Below, piece after piece: positions 39,508 to 48,828 of a stretch of DNA of 64,000 bases. Position 1 is the first letter of the stretch, and the number at the start of each line of letters is the position of its first letter. The notes beneath the pieces were generated by a model. That model had not been told where the DNA came from. It did no database searches and saw only the letters and a list, made by a program, of their open reading frames with translations. The stretch is taken from positions 215,044-279,043 of the forward strand of contig NZ_CUEE01000004.1 of NCBI RefSeq assembly GCF_001224225.1, given 5' to 3'. A program made the translations under genes and the position numbers. The DNA comes from Staphylococcus borealis. GTDB lineage: Bacteria; Bacillota; Bacilli; Staphylococcales; Staphylococcaceae.

Positions 39508-39530
39508 CATTCATTTCAATTTAAAAATTA

Positions 39531-39571
39531 ACAGATATTACACAATTTGTCATCCCATTGGTAATATCTGT
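39531..39571 (-). terminator. Probable terminator after ybaK
   Basis: ACAGATATTAC (39531-39541) and GTAATATCTGT (39561-39571) form a perfect 11-bp stem. The T run on the minus strand is modest (TTAATTTTT). Confidence 0.65.
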
Positions 39572-39581
39572 CACTATATTG

Positions 39582-40061
39582 CTATTTTTGAACGATGTCT
39601 TCTAATTGAGCATTTGTCATTGACACTAAATCTTCTAGTTGCAATACAATTTGAACACCTCGTTGCCCACCACTCACTATAATTTTGTCTCGTAACGATG
39701 CAGATTGATCAATCGTCGTTGGGAATAAATGTTTCATACCTATTGGAGAACACCCACCACGTATATAACCAGTCACTTGTTTTAAATGATCTAATGGCAT
39801 AAGTTGTAATTTCTTTTCATTAACAACATGTGCCGCTACTTTCATATCTAATGAGCCACTAACTGGAACTACAAACACAAAATGCTCGTGCGCAGCGTTT
39901 TCTAATACAAGTGTTTTAAAAACATCTTGGACATTTTCACCGACGAGTTCTGCAACGCGTTCGCCATCCATATGACCTTCTTCAACTTCAAATGTTTTGA
40001 CTTCATAATCTATTTTGGCTCTGTCTAACATACGCATTGCATTTGTTTTCTTGTGTTTCAT
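39582..40061 (-). CDS. ybaK: Cys-tRNA(Pro)/Cys-tRNA(Cys) deacylase YbaK-like
   Basis: The 159-residue protein is of the YbaK/EbsC editing family, which hydrolyses cysteine misloaded on tRNA-Pro. Family blocks are NAMRMLDRAKIDYE, VFKTLVLENAAHEHFVFVVPVSGSLDMK (its LDMKVAAHV part carries the active-site lysine), GYIRGGCSPIGMK, and SGGQRGVQI near the end. ATG 40061 follows GAGGTGAATG. It stands alone between fruR's promoter and a small membrane-protein gene. Confidence 0.9.
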   Translation of the reverse strand: MKHKKTNAMRMLDRAKIDYEVKTFEVEEGHMDGERVAELVGENVQDVFKTLVLENAAHEHFVFVVPVSGSLDMKVAAHVVNEKKLQLMPLDHLKQVTGYIRGGCSPIGMKHLFPTTIDQSASLRDKIIVSGGQRGVQIVLQLEDLVSMTNAQLEDIVQK

Positions 40062-40155
40062 TCACATTCACCTCTATTCATCTTTACCTATTATATTACT
40101 ACCTTGCTATAAAAAATAAAAATAGCGCTCTTCTCTACTATTAGAAAAGGCGCTA

Positions 40156-40653
40156 TCATTGTGCGTTATTTGATGTTGTTTCTATTTTACCCGTTTTATT
40201 TACTGCGATATTACTATTTGGCGATGAATGATGTGTATTCAATTGATACGTAATATCTTGATTGGTTTCACCGCTACGCTCTAAATTAACAACTTTGCCG
40301 TATTGGTGATTTGTATAATTTTGAGCAATGATTCTACATTCTTCTGAAGAATATTCATGTTTGTTGTGCTTGTCGTTATCTCGCGTAGTTGAATCTAATT
40401 TATTATAATGCGCTTCTATTTTACGTTCATTGACGTCTTTTTCTGATGCTTTAGCAGTGTGACTTGCCGTTATATTTAACATTTTCTCTGCTGCAGAAAC
40501 ATTATTCATCTTTGAAAATGTAGAAATCGTTTGATGTACTTTAGCTAAGGCATTTTGATTCGTAGCTATAAATAATAAAAACGCTAAACAAATTGATAGA
40601 ATAACAGCTACCATACCTAAAAGTATGTTTTTTAAATTCATCTCCTTACCCAC
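40156..40653 (-). CDS. Hypothetical membrane-anchored protein
   Basis: A 165-residue protein not recognised. Residues about 6-30 form one hydrophobic helix (ILLGMVAVILSICLAFLLFI), after which the chain is hydrophilic with many His, Asn and Lys residues, so it is probably anchored with an outside domain of about 130 residues. The start is uncertain: GTG 40653 has only a weak GAGAG site, while ATG 40641 directly abuts AAGGAG, too close to use it well. It lies downstream of norA with an unrelated gap of about 240 bp. Confidence 0.65.
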   Translation of the reverse strand: MGKEMNLKNILLGMVAVILSICLAFLLFIATNQNALAKVHQTISTFSKMNNVSAAEKMLNITASHTAKASEKDVNERKIEAHYNKLDSTTRDNDKHNKHEYSSEECRIIAQNYTNHQYGKVVNLERSGETNQDITYQLNTHHSSPNSNIAVNKTGKIETTSNNAQ

Positions 40654-40895
40654 ATTTCTCTCTAAATTTTTATTTATCTTAACATATAAATTGAGTAAAA
40701 ATAATTATGTAGACTGCAATTTAAAATAACTGTAATCTTTGTAATACTTCTATTAATAAACGACGCTATATTGTTACAATTTAACAACCTAAATGTAAAA
40801 ATAAGCAATGACATCATCATTTAACCCTTTAAAAACGAATAATGTCATTGCTTATTAGATTTAACATTCATATTATCATTTTTTACGACTATTAA

Positions 40896-42068
40896 TTATT
40901 TCGCAGCACGTTTTCGACGTCTTGTGGCTTGGAGTGCTTTTTCAACAAAAATAATCACTATACCAAACAACATGACTATAATAGCCATATACAATGGGAA
41001 CTCTACGTTAACATCAAACAAGGCACCTGCCACTAACGGGCCAACAAAGTTCCCCATACTTGTAAATGTGGAGTTTAAACCACCAGCAAAACCTTGACGA
41101 TTGCCTGCAATATTTGAGTAATAATTGGTAAGTGCAGGACGGATTAAATCGAAACCAATGAAAACAATGAAACTGATAAACATGATCGTCCAGTAGCTAT
41201 GTGACACTATCAACAAGCCAAGCACAATCGCTGAATATAGTAGTGACCAAATAATAAAGGTTAATTCAGTCATATATTTCATAAATTTATCAAAGAAGAA
41301 GACTTGGAATAGCGCTCCGGCCACACCGCCTCCAACAATTGCGATTGATATATCTCTTGGCGTATAGTTAGCTTTTTCAGCTGTATATAAAGAGAATAAA
41401 GTTTCAAATGCTGATAGTCCAAAAGCTAATACCAGCGTCAAAATAATTGGTGTAATAAATACTTTCCAGTTAATTTTAGTAAATACTTCCGGCTCAATTG
41501 TTGTGAAACCATCTGTTGTTTCTTTGCGTGGATTATGAATTAATATTAAAGACATGATAAAGGCTACTACACCCAATGCACCCGCAAAGTAAAATGGCGC
41601 ACGATGTGAGAATTCTGCTAAAAATCCTCCAATTCCTGGACCTAAAATAAAACCTGAATTAATAATGGCTGACATATAACCGAAATTCTTTGCTTTGTCT
41701 TTTGCTGGTGAGATATCTGCAATCATACCTGTTACACCAGGCATAACCATTCCAGCACTAAAACCACCTAATATACGGGAAGCAATGAGCACAGGAAAAT
41801 GATGACCAATCGCAAATAGAAATTCAGATATAGCAAATAAAACTAAACCAATGCAGATAATTAATTTTTTACCAAGTTTGTCGGCCATCGTACCGCCAAA
41901 TGGTGAAATAATCATTTGAGACAAGGCAAACACTGCTACCAATATACCTAAGTCACTACCTTTTAGGCCTAAATCCTTTAAGTATACAGGAAGTACAGGT
42001 ATAACCAATCCGATACCTACAAAGATTAAGAAAATATTGAAGTACAATGTAAATAATTGTTTTTTCAT
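40896..42068 (-). CDS. norA: Multidrug MFS efflux pump NorA
   Basis: A 390-residue proton antiporter of the MFS DHA1 group with twelve transmembrane helices. The loop 2-3 motif GGTMADKLGKK and the antiporter motif C segment GFILGPGIGGFLAE are intact. NorA exports fluoroquinolones and dyes. Overall it resembles S. aureus NorA, but from memory it differs at roughly a fifth of positions, so substrate range may differ. ATG 42068 follows GAGGTG. In S. aureus norA is influenced by MgrA, encoded 7 kb away here. Confidence 0.92.
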   Translation of the reverse strand: MKKQLFTLYFNIFLIFVGIGLVIPVLPVYLKDLGLKGSDLGILVAVFALSQMIISPFGGTMADKLGKKLIICIGLVLFAISEFLFAIGHHFPVLIASRILGGFSAGMVMPGVTGMIADISPAKDKAKNFGYMSAIINSGFILGPGIGGFLAEFSHRAPFYFAGALGVVAFIMSLILIHNPRKETTDGFTTIEPEVFTKINWKVFITPIILTLVLAFGLSAFETLFSLYTAEKANYTPRDISIAIVGGGVAGALFQVFFFDKFMKYMTELTFIIWSLLYSAIVLGLLIVSHSYWTIMFISFIVFIGFDLIRPALTNYYSNIAGNRQGFAGGLNSTFTSMGNFVGPLVAGALFDVNVEFPLYMAIIVMLFGIVIIFVEKALQATRRRKRAAK

Positions 42069-42301
42069 GATGACACCTCATTTCATAAATAATTGGTAAA
42101 TTCAATCGTCTCATTTAAATTTAATCTTGCTTTTGATTCAATTTAAACGAGCAATGTACAATGACATAGTTGAAAATTACATAATATTAGGACATTGTAT
42201 ACTATTTAACTTCTATATTACAATAGTAAAATTTAAATTCTAAGCAATTAAACTTACTGGCTTGTATAATAGATGTAACTAATCAAATTGAGGTGACAAT
42301 G

Positions 42302-42721
42302 ATGAAATATAAAAAAGATGGTCAAACGTTTCTTTTAGTACTAGATAAAGGCGAAGATATTGTAGAAGCTGTTACACAATTTGCTATGGAACAAGAAATG
42401 AAATTTGGATCAGTCAGTGGTATCGGTGCCTGTAATGATGTAACACTCAATTTTTATAATTTAGATAGTCAAAAATACGAAGCACGTGAAATTAAAGAAC
42501 CTTTAGAATTAACAAGTTTACTTGGCAATATTTCTCACATAGATGATAAACCATTTGCCCATTTACACGGTACCTTTGGCACACGTGATTTCCAAACGTT
42601 AAGTGGTCATCTAACTCAAGCTGTGGTATCAGCTACTGCAGAAATCGTAATCCAGATGACAAACTTAGATATTAATCGCACACATGATGAAGAAACTGGA
42701 TTAAACTTATTAAGACCTTAA
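42302..42721 (+). CDS. PPC/DUF296-domain protein
   Basis: At 139 residues this is a single plant-and-prokaryote-conserved domain. Visible marks are FAMEQEMKFGSVSGIGACNDV early and HLHGTFG with its conserved histidines, then an AEIVIQM strand. Bacterial members form trimers; some PPC domains bind metal or act in transcription, but the role here is unknown. ATG 42302 is 6 bases after GAGGTG; two earlier starts are possible. It is divergent from norA. Confidence 0.88.
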   Translation: MKYKKDGQTFLLVLDKGEDIVEAVTQFAMEQEMKFGSVSGIGACNDVTLNFYNLDSQKYEAREIKEPLELTSLLGNISHIDDKPFAHLHGTFGTRDFQTLSGHLTQAVVSATAEIVIQMTNLDINRTHDEETGLNLLRP

Positions 42722-42731
42722 TACAACGATA

Positions 42732-42774
42732 ATAACCCATAGATAGCCTATTTAGTTACGCATCTATGGGTTAT
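42732..42774 (+). terminator. Intrinsic terminator after PPC-domain gene
   Basis: ATAACCCATAGAT (42732-42744) pairs exactly with ATCTATGGGTTAT (42762-42774). The downstream tract TTATATCTTCC is only moderately T-rich. Confidence 0.8.
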
Positions 42775-42924
42775 TTATATCTTCCTTCATTTTTTACAAT
42801 GATTCATGCTACCTATTTAGATAAGATAAATGCTTTATTATTTGATTACCATTTAAGTAACCTTTATTATTAATCATTGACTAACAAAAATGAACATTTA
42901 GTTTTAAAGAAAGTAGTGTATAAC

Positions 42925-43542
42925 ATGACTTCGCGTTATATTGCCAGACTCTATTTTATAATCCTTTTCACATTCTCATTATTTGAAACACGTGTTTTTA
43001 ACTTTATGAGCTTAAATCTATTTTTAGCATATATTCCATTTGAATTATGCTTACTATTACGCTTATTCAAACCAAGAAAAAATTATGAGTGGCCACTCTT
43101 TATCGTATTTGGTTTGATTTTTATATTACTAGTACCTAATACATTTTATATGCTGACAGATTTAATTCATTTAAATCAATTCACATTTGATTTTTATGTT
43201 CGATTAAATATTATGGAATGGCTATATTTCACCTACATATTACTAGGTGTTTTCTTAGCAATGTATTGTATGATTCTTATTTTTATAAATATTATGCATT
43301 TTACTACAAAAGTATGGCTTAATCGGACTTTAATTATTGTTCTCATGTTTTTAAATGGTTTAGGAATCTATATGGGACGCTTTTTACGATTCCATACTGT
43401 TCATTTAATTACTGAACCATTCACAATCATTCATCAAGTGATCACGTCTTTAAATACACAGACCATTACCTTTATTTTACTAATGGTTCTATTACAAACC
43501 GTTATCATTATCTTTGTGAAAGGAGTGAGAGTTGCTAAATGA
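42925..43542 (+). CDS. DUF1361 membrane protein
   Basis: A protein of about 205 residues with six or seven hydrophobic segments, matching DUF1361 in layout: a first helix after RYIARLYF, then the acidic loop LVPNTFYMLTDLIHL, which is the most conserved family block. Function is unknown. ATG 42925 is preferred, with a modest GAAAG site; the frame extends upstream to a TTG at 42877 without a ribosome site. It overlaps the next small membrane gene by 4 bp (ATGA), so the two are co-translated. Confidence 0.8.
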   Translation: MTSRYIARLYFIILFTFSLFETRVFNFMSLNLFLAYIPFELCLLLRLFKPRKNYEWPLFIVFGLIFILLVPNTFYMLTDLIHLNQFTFDFYVRLNIMEWLYFTYILLGVFLAMYCMILIFINIMHFTTKVWLNRTLIIVLMFLNGLGIYMGRFLRFHTVHLITEPFTIIHQVITSLNTQTITFILLMVLLQTVIIIFVKGVRVAK

Positions 43543-43817
43543 TTGGGCATATGTTTATTCTTTTTCTCATTATTATATTGTTACAACTCATTATCGGTCA
43601 TTTCTTTCATAAAAATGGTTTCAGCATGATACATAGCATTCTCCTCATGCTATTACCATTAGAGATTGGTTTGTATCTTATTCAAATCTTTTATTATGAA
43701 CGTCACTATCCTAATTGGGAAGTGCCACTTGATATCAAATTAAGATTAAAATACATGTATATCATCACTTTCTTAGAATATGTGGCGGTTTATATTTGCT
43801 TATTCGCTTTAAAATAA
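43539..43817 (+). CDS. Small three-helix membrane protein paired with the DUF1361 protein
   Basis: A 92-residue protein not recognised, with hydrophobic segments at about 2-18, 26-44 and 69-90. AAGGAG lies upstream at a longish spacing, and the 4-bp overlap with the DUF1361 gene indicates coupling. The pair probably forms a membrane complex, but no function can be assigned. Confidence 0.75.
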   Translation: MIGHMFILFLIIILLQLIIGHFFHKNGFSMIHSILLMLLPLEIGLYLIQIFYYERHYPNWEVPLDIKLRLKYMYIITFLEYVAVYICLFALK

Positions 43818-43912
43818 ACTCAAAGCCTCGAACATTAAGAGTAAGCAAATATGAAAAGAGTCTTATTTTTCAAATGCTACGAATATCTAGAAATGAAATA
43901 TAAATCATGTTG

Positions 43913-44088
43913 TAACGGGCCCCTAATATAGAATGTTTCGAAGGAAAATTTTATATTAGGGGTCCTTCGGCAAAGATGACTAGATTTGAAAGCAGCTTGA
44001 TTGAAGCATCATTTCAACTTAGTCAGCCACTGCCACAACAATAAAGTGGGCTGAAATAATTTGTTTTATCCCAGGCCCACTTCAATTA
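43913..44088. repeat. Diverged STAR-like hairpin cluster
   Basis: GGGCCCCTAATATAGAAT pairs with ATTTTATATTAGGGGTCC (about 43918-43973), and AAGTGGGC pairs with GCCCACTT (about 44045-44084). Between them TTTCAACTTAGTCAGCCACTGCC resembles the CTCAGTTCAGTCA block of other modules. The second hairpin may terminate phrB on the minus strand. Confidence 0.65.
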
Positions 44089-44090
44089 TT

Positions 44091-45464
44091 TTAAATTTGC
44101 TTAAATACTGACATCACATGTGCTCTCGCTTCTTTATGATCCACTAAAGGCTTGGGATAGTCTTGTCCCAATTTAATTTCTTCTTGTTCCAATGCTTCTT
44201 CATGTTTGAAAGGTTCGTGTAAATATTTAGCAGTAACATCATTTAACTGTGGTATATAGGTCTTAATATATAATGCATCCTTATCAAATCGTTCACTTTG
44301 GCGACTTGGGTTAAACATTCTGAAATATGGCGCAGCATCTGTTCCAGTTGATGCAGACCACTGCCATCCATGTACATTGGACGCAGAGTCGAAATCAATT
44401 AATCGTCTTCTGAAATAATCTTCCCCCCACGTCCATTCTATAAATAAATCTTTCGTTAGGAACTGAGAAACGACCATTCTCATTCTATTATGCATAAATC
44501 CAGTTTGATTTAACTCAGACATAGCTGCATCAACAATTGGAAAACCCGTTTGTCCTTCACACCAACGTTTAAAATTATTTTTATTATATGACCATTGAAT
44601 ATCACGATACTTCTCATTGAATGCCTCATGCGCAGTATGTGGATAAAGGGTCATTAATACATAATAAAATTCTCTAAACATAAGCTCTCTGATAAATTGT
44701 TCAATATTATGTTCATCCTCTTCATAAGCCTCTAACAATTGTGTAACAATTTGCTTTATATCTATTAAGCCATAAGCTAACACAATGCTGAGTTGGCTTG
44801 TTAAGACTTCAGGTAAATATTCACGATTGGTTTCATAATTTTGTATGTCTTGCTCGATGTAGTTATTCCAATTGTTTATAGCCTGTGATTCTGAAAGACC
44901 CTTATTTGAATAATCTTGTTTTAGTGTTTGCTGCGATTTGACACATAAGTGTGACAAATCACCTAGTTCGTAATTATAGGATTCATGTTGTCTAAGTTTA
45001 GAGCGATGTGCCTTGTAAAAACTCGTAAAGACTTTGTAAGGTTCACCTTGTTTATTCATCGTTATGCTTGGTTTGAAATAGTGATTTGCACGAACGGTAG
45101 TAACCGTAATATTGTATTTGTTGAAAGCCTTTTTCAAATGACGAATGTCATAACTTTCATGATGATAGCTCATAATATCTCCAGCAATGACAACTTCGTC
45201 GATGCCCTTATCAGAACAAAATTCTCCTAATTCACGATAGTCTAATAAAAATGGTTCGATATCATACTGATGAAGTGCTTCAAGAAATGATTGCAAGACA
45301 CCATAATAGTAATTTGCTTTCATTTCTGTACCATCTTCATCAAATATTTCCTGTGGAATAATGAGATAACATTTCTCAATATCTTCTTTATTTTGATTTA
45401 TATATTCAAATAATGGATTATTATGAATTCTAAAAACGCGATTAAGTATTACACCAATAGTCAT
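44091..45464 (-). CDS. phrB: Deoxyribodipyrimidine photolyase
   Basis: A 457-residue FAD light-driven enzyme that splits cyclobutane pyrimidine dimers. The N-terminal antenna domain spans about 1-130. The FAD domain carries GQTGFPIVDAAM, TGFMHNRMRMVVSQFLTKDL and the hallmark WQWSASTGTDAAPYFRMFNP, whose tryptophans are part of the electron-transfer chain. ATG 45464 follows AGGAGTG. It is monocistronic on the minus strand. Confidence 0.95.
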   Translation of the reverse strand: MTIGVILNRVFRIHNNPLFEYINQNKEDIEKCYLIIPQEIFDEDGTEMKANYYYGVLQSFLEALHQYDIEPFLLDYRELGEFCSDKGIDEVVIAGDIMSYHHESYDIRHLKKAFNKYNITVTTVRANHYFKPSITMNKQGEPYKVFTSFYKAHRSKLRQHESYNYELGDLSHLCVKSQQTLKQDYSNKGLSESQAINNWNNYIEQDIQNYETNREYLPEVLTSQLSIVLAYGLIDIKQIVTQLLEAYEEDEHNIEQFIRELMFREFYYVLMTLYPHTAHEAFNEKYRDIQWSYNKNNFKRWCEGQTGFPIVDAAMSELNQTGFMHNRMRMVVSQFLTKDLFIEWTWGEDYFRRRLIDFDSASNVHGWQWSASTGTDAAPYFRMFNPSRQSERFDKDALYIKTYIPQLNDVTAKYLHEPFKHEEALEQEEIKLGQDYPKPLVDHKEARAHVMSVFKQI

Positions 45465-45562
45465 TATTTCACTCCTGTTATTAAAGGTTCATTAACTTTA
45501 CCCTTTTTCTAACAATTTAAAATCTGCTTCATAGGATGACAATTTCAAAGAACGTGTCACAC

Positions 45563-47128
45563 TTAAACAAGTCCTAACCATTTCCAATAAGTCAAACTAA
45601 AAATTAGTACCAAGATATACGCAATAATCGTTAGCGGCACCCCAGTCTTCAAGAAGTCTTTGACTGTAAATGTCCCTGTTCCATAGGCAAGCATATTTTG
45701 TGGTGCACTCACAGGTAATAAGAACCCAAAGCTAATAACAAATTGTTGAATTAACACAAACCCAATCGATTGATCACCTAAATGTAATGTTGCTGTTAGT
45801 GATATAAAGACCGGAATCAGTGCAGATGATAGACTGGTTGCACTCGCAAACCCAAGATGAATCAAGATATTGAATAACGTTATTAGTGCAATCGTAGCGA
45901 TTAATGGCATGTGTTGTAATCCCATAAGCCCAAATGTTTTATCACTCAGCCATTGTGCAGCACCTGTTTTTAATAAAACATTACCTAATGAAATTCCTAC
46001 ACCGAAGACAATAATGGTTCCCCAAGGTATTGTTTTCTCTACACCTTTCCATGTAATCACACCAATCTTAGGCGTCAACATAATACCTAAAGCTATTAAA
46101 GTAATGGACGCAGAGTCTATGGGATGTAAGACCTTCTCAGTAGACCAGAAAAAGAGTAACAATACAGAAATAATAATAAGTCGCCATTCTCTATAAGAAA
46201 CAGGTCCTAATTGATCTAATTCTGCTTTTATTAATTCTTTACCCCCTTCGATTTCTTTATGTTCAGGTGGCATTACTTTAATCATGACAAAGAATAATGC
46301 AATGGACATAAGTATAGACCATGGCGCCGCATATAAGAACCATTCGCCCCATGATACGTCATGCCCTAAGTTCTGGTTAATAAAATTTGTCGCTACGATA
46401 TTTTGTGCAGCTGCAGTTTTTATGCCTATATTCCAAATGGAAACAGCTTGAACTGCAGTAATAATTAAAAGGGAGGCCAGTTTACTTTCTTTTGAAACTT
46501 TGAATGCAGCAATCATTCCTAATAAGATTGGTACAACGGCACCTGCTCTAGCAGTAGCTGAAGGAACAAAGAAAGCAAGTAATATTGAAACCAAGATAGC
46601 ACCAATCACAATGTTTCGTGTTTTATTGCCAACAATAGATAACACGAGTAATGCTAAACGTTTGTGTAATTGTGTTTCTTGCATAGCCGCAGCTAAAAAT
46701 AATGCTGCCGCAACTAATGCAACCGCAGATGTGGAGAAGCCACTAAAGGCATGCGTCAATGCATTCCCAGTACCTAGCCAATCTGCGCCAGACAAGATTT
46801 TATCTACTTCTTTTGGATTACCTAACTTCTCTGACAGCTGTTGAACCGGACTAAATCCACAAATCAAAATAATTAAACCTAGTATCATCGTTGCTGATAC
46901 TGGATATGTTACAGCTTCTGTCACCCACATAATGACCGCAAACGCTAAGATTGCTAGCGCGCCTTTAGCCATAATCGGTAAACCTGCTGGTGTTGGTAAT
47001 ACTAAGATGATGAATAAAACAGCAAAACTGATTATAATCCAAAGTGGCTTATAACCACTTTTACGTTTCTTTTCTTTGTCATGCTTTAAAAGATTATCAT
47101 TGCCCTGTATTGATTGTACTTTCTTCAT
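45563..47128 (-). CDS. DASS-family (SLC13/CitT/DiT1-like) anion symporter
   Basis: A 521-residue protein with a basic N-terminus and about 12-14 membrane segments. It belongs to the divalent anion:Na+ symporters that carry dicarboxylates or citrate. The two substrate loops read FVPSATARAGAVVPIL and GFASATSLSSALIPV; the usual SNT signature is SAT in both, closer to the plant 2-oxoglutarate/malate (DiT1) and CitT branch than to SdcS/INDY. The second POT-like SNT change may alter cation use. ATG 47128 follows GGGAGGGG. A cre-like site lies 40 bp upstream. Confidence 0.88.
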   Translation of the reverse strand: MKKVQSIQGNDNLLKHDKEKKRKSGYKPLWIIISFAVLFIILVLPTPAGLPIMAKGALAILAFAVIMWVTEAVTYPVSATMILGLIILICGFSPVQQLSEKLGNPKEVDKILSGADWLGTGNALTHAFSGFSTSAVALVAAALFLAAAMQETQLHKRLALLVLSIVGNKTRNIVIGAILVSILLAFFVPSATARAGAVVPILLGMIAAFKVSKESKLASLLIITAVQAVSIWNIGIKTAAAQNIVATNFINQNLGHDVSWGEWFLYAAPWSILMSIALFFVMIKVMPPEHKEIEGGKELIKAELDQLGPVSYREWRLIIISVLLLFFWSTEKVLHPIDSASITLIALGIMLTPKIGVITWKGVEKTIPWGTIIVFGVGISLGNVLLKTGAAQWLSDKTFGLMGLQHMPLIATIALITLFNILIHLGFASATSLSSALIPVFISLTATLHLGDQSIGFVLIQQFVISFGFLLPVSAPQNMLAYGTGTFTVKDFLKTGVPLTIIAYILVLIFSLTYWKWLGLV

Positions 47129-47166
47129 AATTACCCCTCCCTCAATTCGTCAATGTCAGTATATCA

Positions 47167-47180
47167 AGAAAGCGCTTTAT
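47167..47180 (-). promoter_or_regulatory. cre-like site upstream of the DASS transporter
   Basis: On the minus strand ATAAAGCGCTTTCT matches TGAAAGCGCTTTCA at 11 of 14 positions and has the palindromic AAAGCGCTTT core. It lies beside a TATACT -10 candidate, so CcpA repression of anion uptake is plausible. Confidence 0.55.
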
Positions 47181-47242
47181 CAAAGGCGTTTATATGATAA
47201 AATACACAAAATAGTCACTTTTCAGACAATTAGAAACAAAAA

Positions 47243-47280
47243 AACTTTGCGATAAACATTTAATTGCTTATCACAAAGTT
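47243..47280 (-). terminator. Intrinsic terminator after small membrane-protein gene
   Basis: AACTTTGCGATAA (47243-47255) pairs with TTATCACAAAGTT (47268-47280) with one mismatch; the minus strand continues as a run of seven T. Confidence 0.88.
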
Positions 47281-47303
47281 CATATCATTTAACATGTATT
47301 TAC

Positions 47304-47600
47304 CTAACCAAAAATTTCACGATTTAGTCCAAAAACATATAATAATGTAAAGAATGTAGCTGCGCTTAGAATGGTTAAGATTAAGGATAAAATCAGCGTC
47401 CGTTTAAAACGATTAATGAATGCGATAAATAAAATCCCTAAATTATAAGCGAAAAAGAGTCCAAATAAAACCATTGTTACTTTAATATTGGTATAAAATA
47501 TATTAAACAGCAGTACGATAATAGCAAAAATTGTATATGGAATCGTAATCCATCTAAATTCAAAGCGAATTTGCTTCGCACGTTTATCTTCGTTATTCAT
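47304..47600 (-). CDS. Small three-helix membrane protein, function unknown
   Basis: A 98-residue protein not recognised. A charged N-terminus (NNEDKRAKQIRFEFR) is followed by three hydrophobic segments at about 17-34, 40-60 and 68-90. ATG 47600 follows AGGAGG at 8 bases; a TTG two codons earlier is less likely. It has its own terminator and follows the CobW-type gene by 75 bp, so the two may share a transcript. Confidence 0.75.
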   Translation of the reverse strand: MNNEDKRAKQIRFEFRWITIPYTIFAIIVLLFNIFYTNIKVTMVLFGLFFAYNLGILFIAFINRFKRTLILSLILTILSAATFFTLLYVFGLNREIFG

Positions 47601-47675
47601 GGTCAAACCCTCCTATTTTAAATTATAAATGATTAAAAAGCGAACGCCTATGTCATAACTGTGACAATAACCTAT

Positions 47676-48605
47676 TTAAGTAAATTGAATCATATCAAGT
47701 TGATTACGTAATCGATTCGTATCTAATGACTCCCCGATGATGACAATTGTCAACGGCACCTCTTTGTCGATAATGCCATAATCAGGTAAACCCATAGCAT
47801 ATTGAAATTCATAAGTGACCTCTGGCAAATCTCTAAACGTCACAAAGCCTTTTAGTCGAAGCACACTATCTGGTAGACGCATAATAAATTGATAGAATAA
47901 TTGGCGATCTATAGCAGTTGTAAATGTATATTGCATTGATTGTATACCGTGATGATGGGCATGCTTATGTTGTTTTTCATGATGCTGAATCGCATTAACA
48001 TGAATTTGTTCATATTGAAATTGACTGTAAGTGGTAACAATAACAGGCGCATTTGGATTGATTTGCTTTAGATTTTCTTTAATGTTGTGGATGGCTTCTT
48101 CATCTACTAAATCAACTTTATTCAATATTATTGTGTCACTATAACTTAATTGTTCTTCTAATAATTGAGCAGTTGACGGACTATATACATCTTTCTTTAT
48201 AAATCTTTGTGCATCTACAATACCAATAATTGTAGGTTTATGAACGTTATTTACAAGCATCGGATCTTGGCAAGCCGTATAAATCTCAAGCGGATGCGCT
48301 AAACCTGTGGCTTCGATTATGATATGACTGGTTTCTTGAAGTTCAATTAACTGCTTCATCTGATTTACTAAGTCACTATTTAAATCACAGCACACACAGC
48401 CATTAATTAATGAACGAATGGATACGTCATCTCCAAGTAATAAACTATCAACGTCGAAACTGCCAAATTCATTCATAATAATTGTTATTTTCTCATCTTT
48501 TTTTAATAATTGCTCTATATAATGTTTTAGAAATGTAGTTTTACCACTTCCTAAAAAGCCATTTACAATTGTAATTGATATTTTTTCATTTTTATTATTT
48601 ATCAT
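47676..48605 (-). CDS. CobW/COG0523-family GTPase, putative metal chaperone
   Basis: A 309-residue G3E GTPase. The P-loop GFLGSGKTT is at 16-24, NEFG is the Walker B-side motif, CVCC near residue 75 is the conserved metal-binding CXCC, and NKVDLV is the guanine motif. A His-rich stretch (HHEKQHKHAHHHG) near residue 215 suggests zinc or another metal. COG0523 proteins hand metal to client enzymes, often in zinc limitation. No clear Zur box was seen in the 223-bp region shared with mgrA. Confidence 0.88.
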   Translation of the reverse strand: MINNKNEKISITIVNGFLGSGKTTFLKHYIEQLLKKDEKITIIMNEFGSFDVDSLLLGDDVSIRSLINGCVCCDLNSDLVNQMKQLIELQETSHIIIEATGLAHPLEIYTACQDPMLVNNVHKPTIIGIVDAQRFIKKDVYSPSTAQLLEEQLSYSDTIILNKVDLVDEEAIHNIKENLKQINPNAPVIVTTYSQFQYEQIHVNAIQHHEKQHKHAHHHGIQSMQYTFTTAIDRQLFYQFIMRLPDSVLRLKGFVTFRDLPEVTYEFQYAMGLPDYGIIDKEVPLTIVIIGESLDTNRLRNQLDMIQFT

Positions 48606-48828
48606 TTTAAAATCTCTTTTCTTTTTAAAATTAATTCGAATATGATAATATATGTATTTATTTTAGATTACACTTGATTAAAATAGAAATATCTTCTAGA
48701 ATTTAAACATACTTTAATTTTAGCATGGCATTGAGACGAAGTGTGTTGCAAGTTATATTTTATACAACATAGACGAAATTTAATCCGAAACATAGAGAGA
48801 CGGATAGAATGTCTGGAGGAGAACTTTA

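Noticed and set aside
39481..39517. Short regularly spaced repeats, CRISPR-like at first sight
   Set aside because: Units are 7 bp at 10-bp spacing next to a promoter; they fit a repressor operator, and there are no spacers or cas genes.
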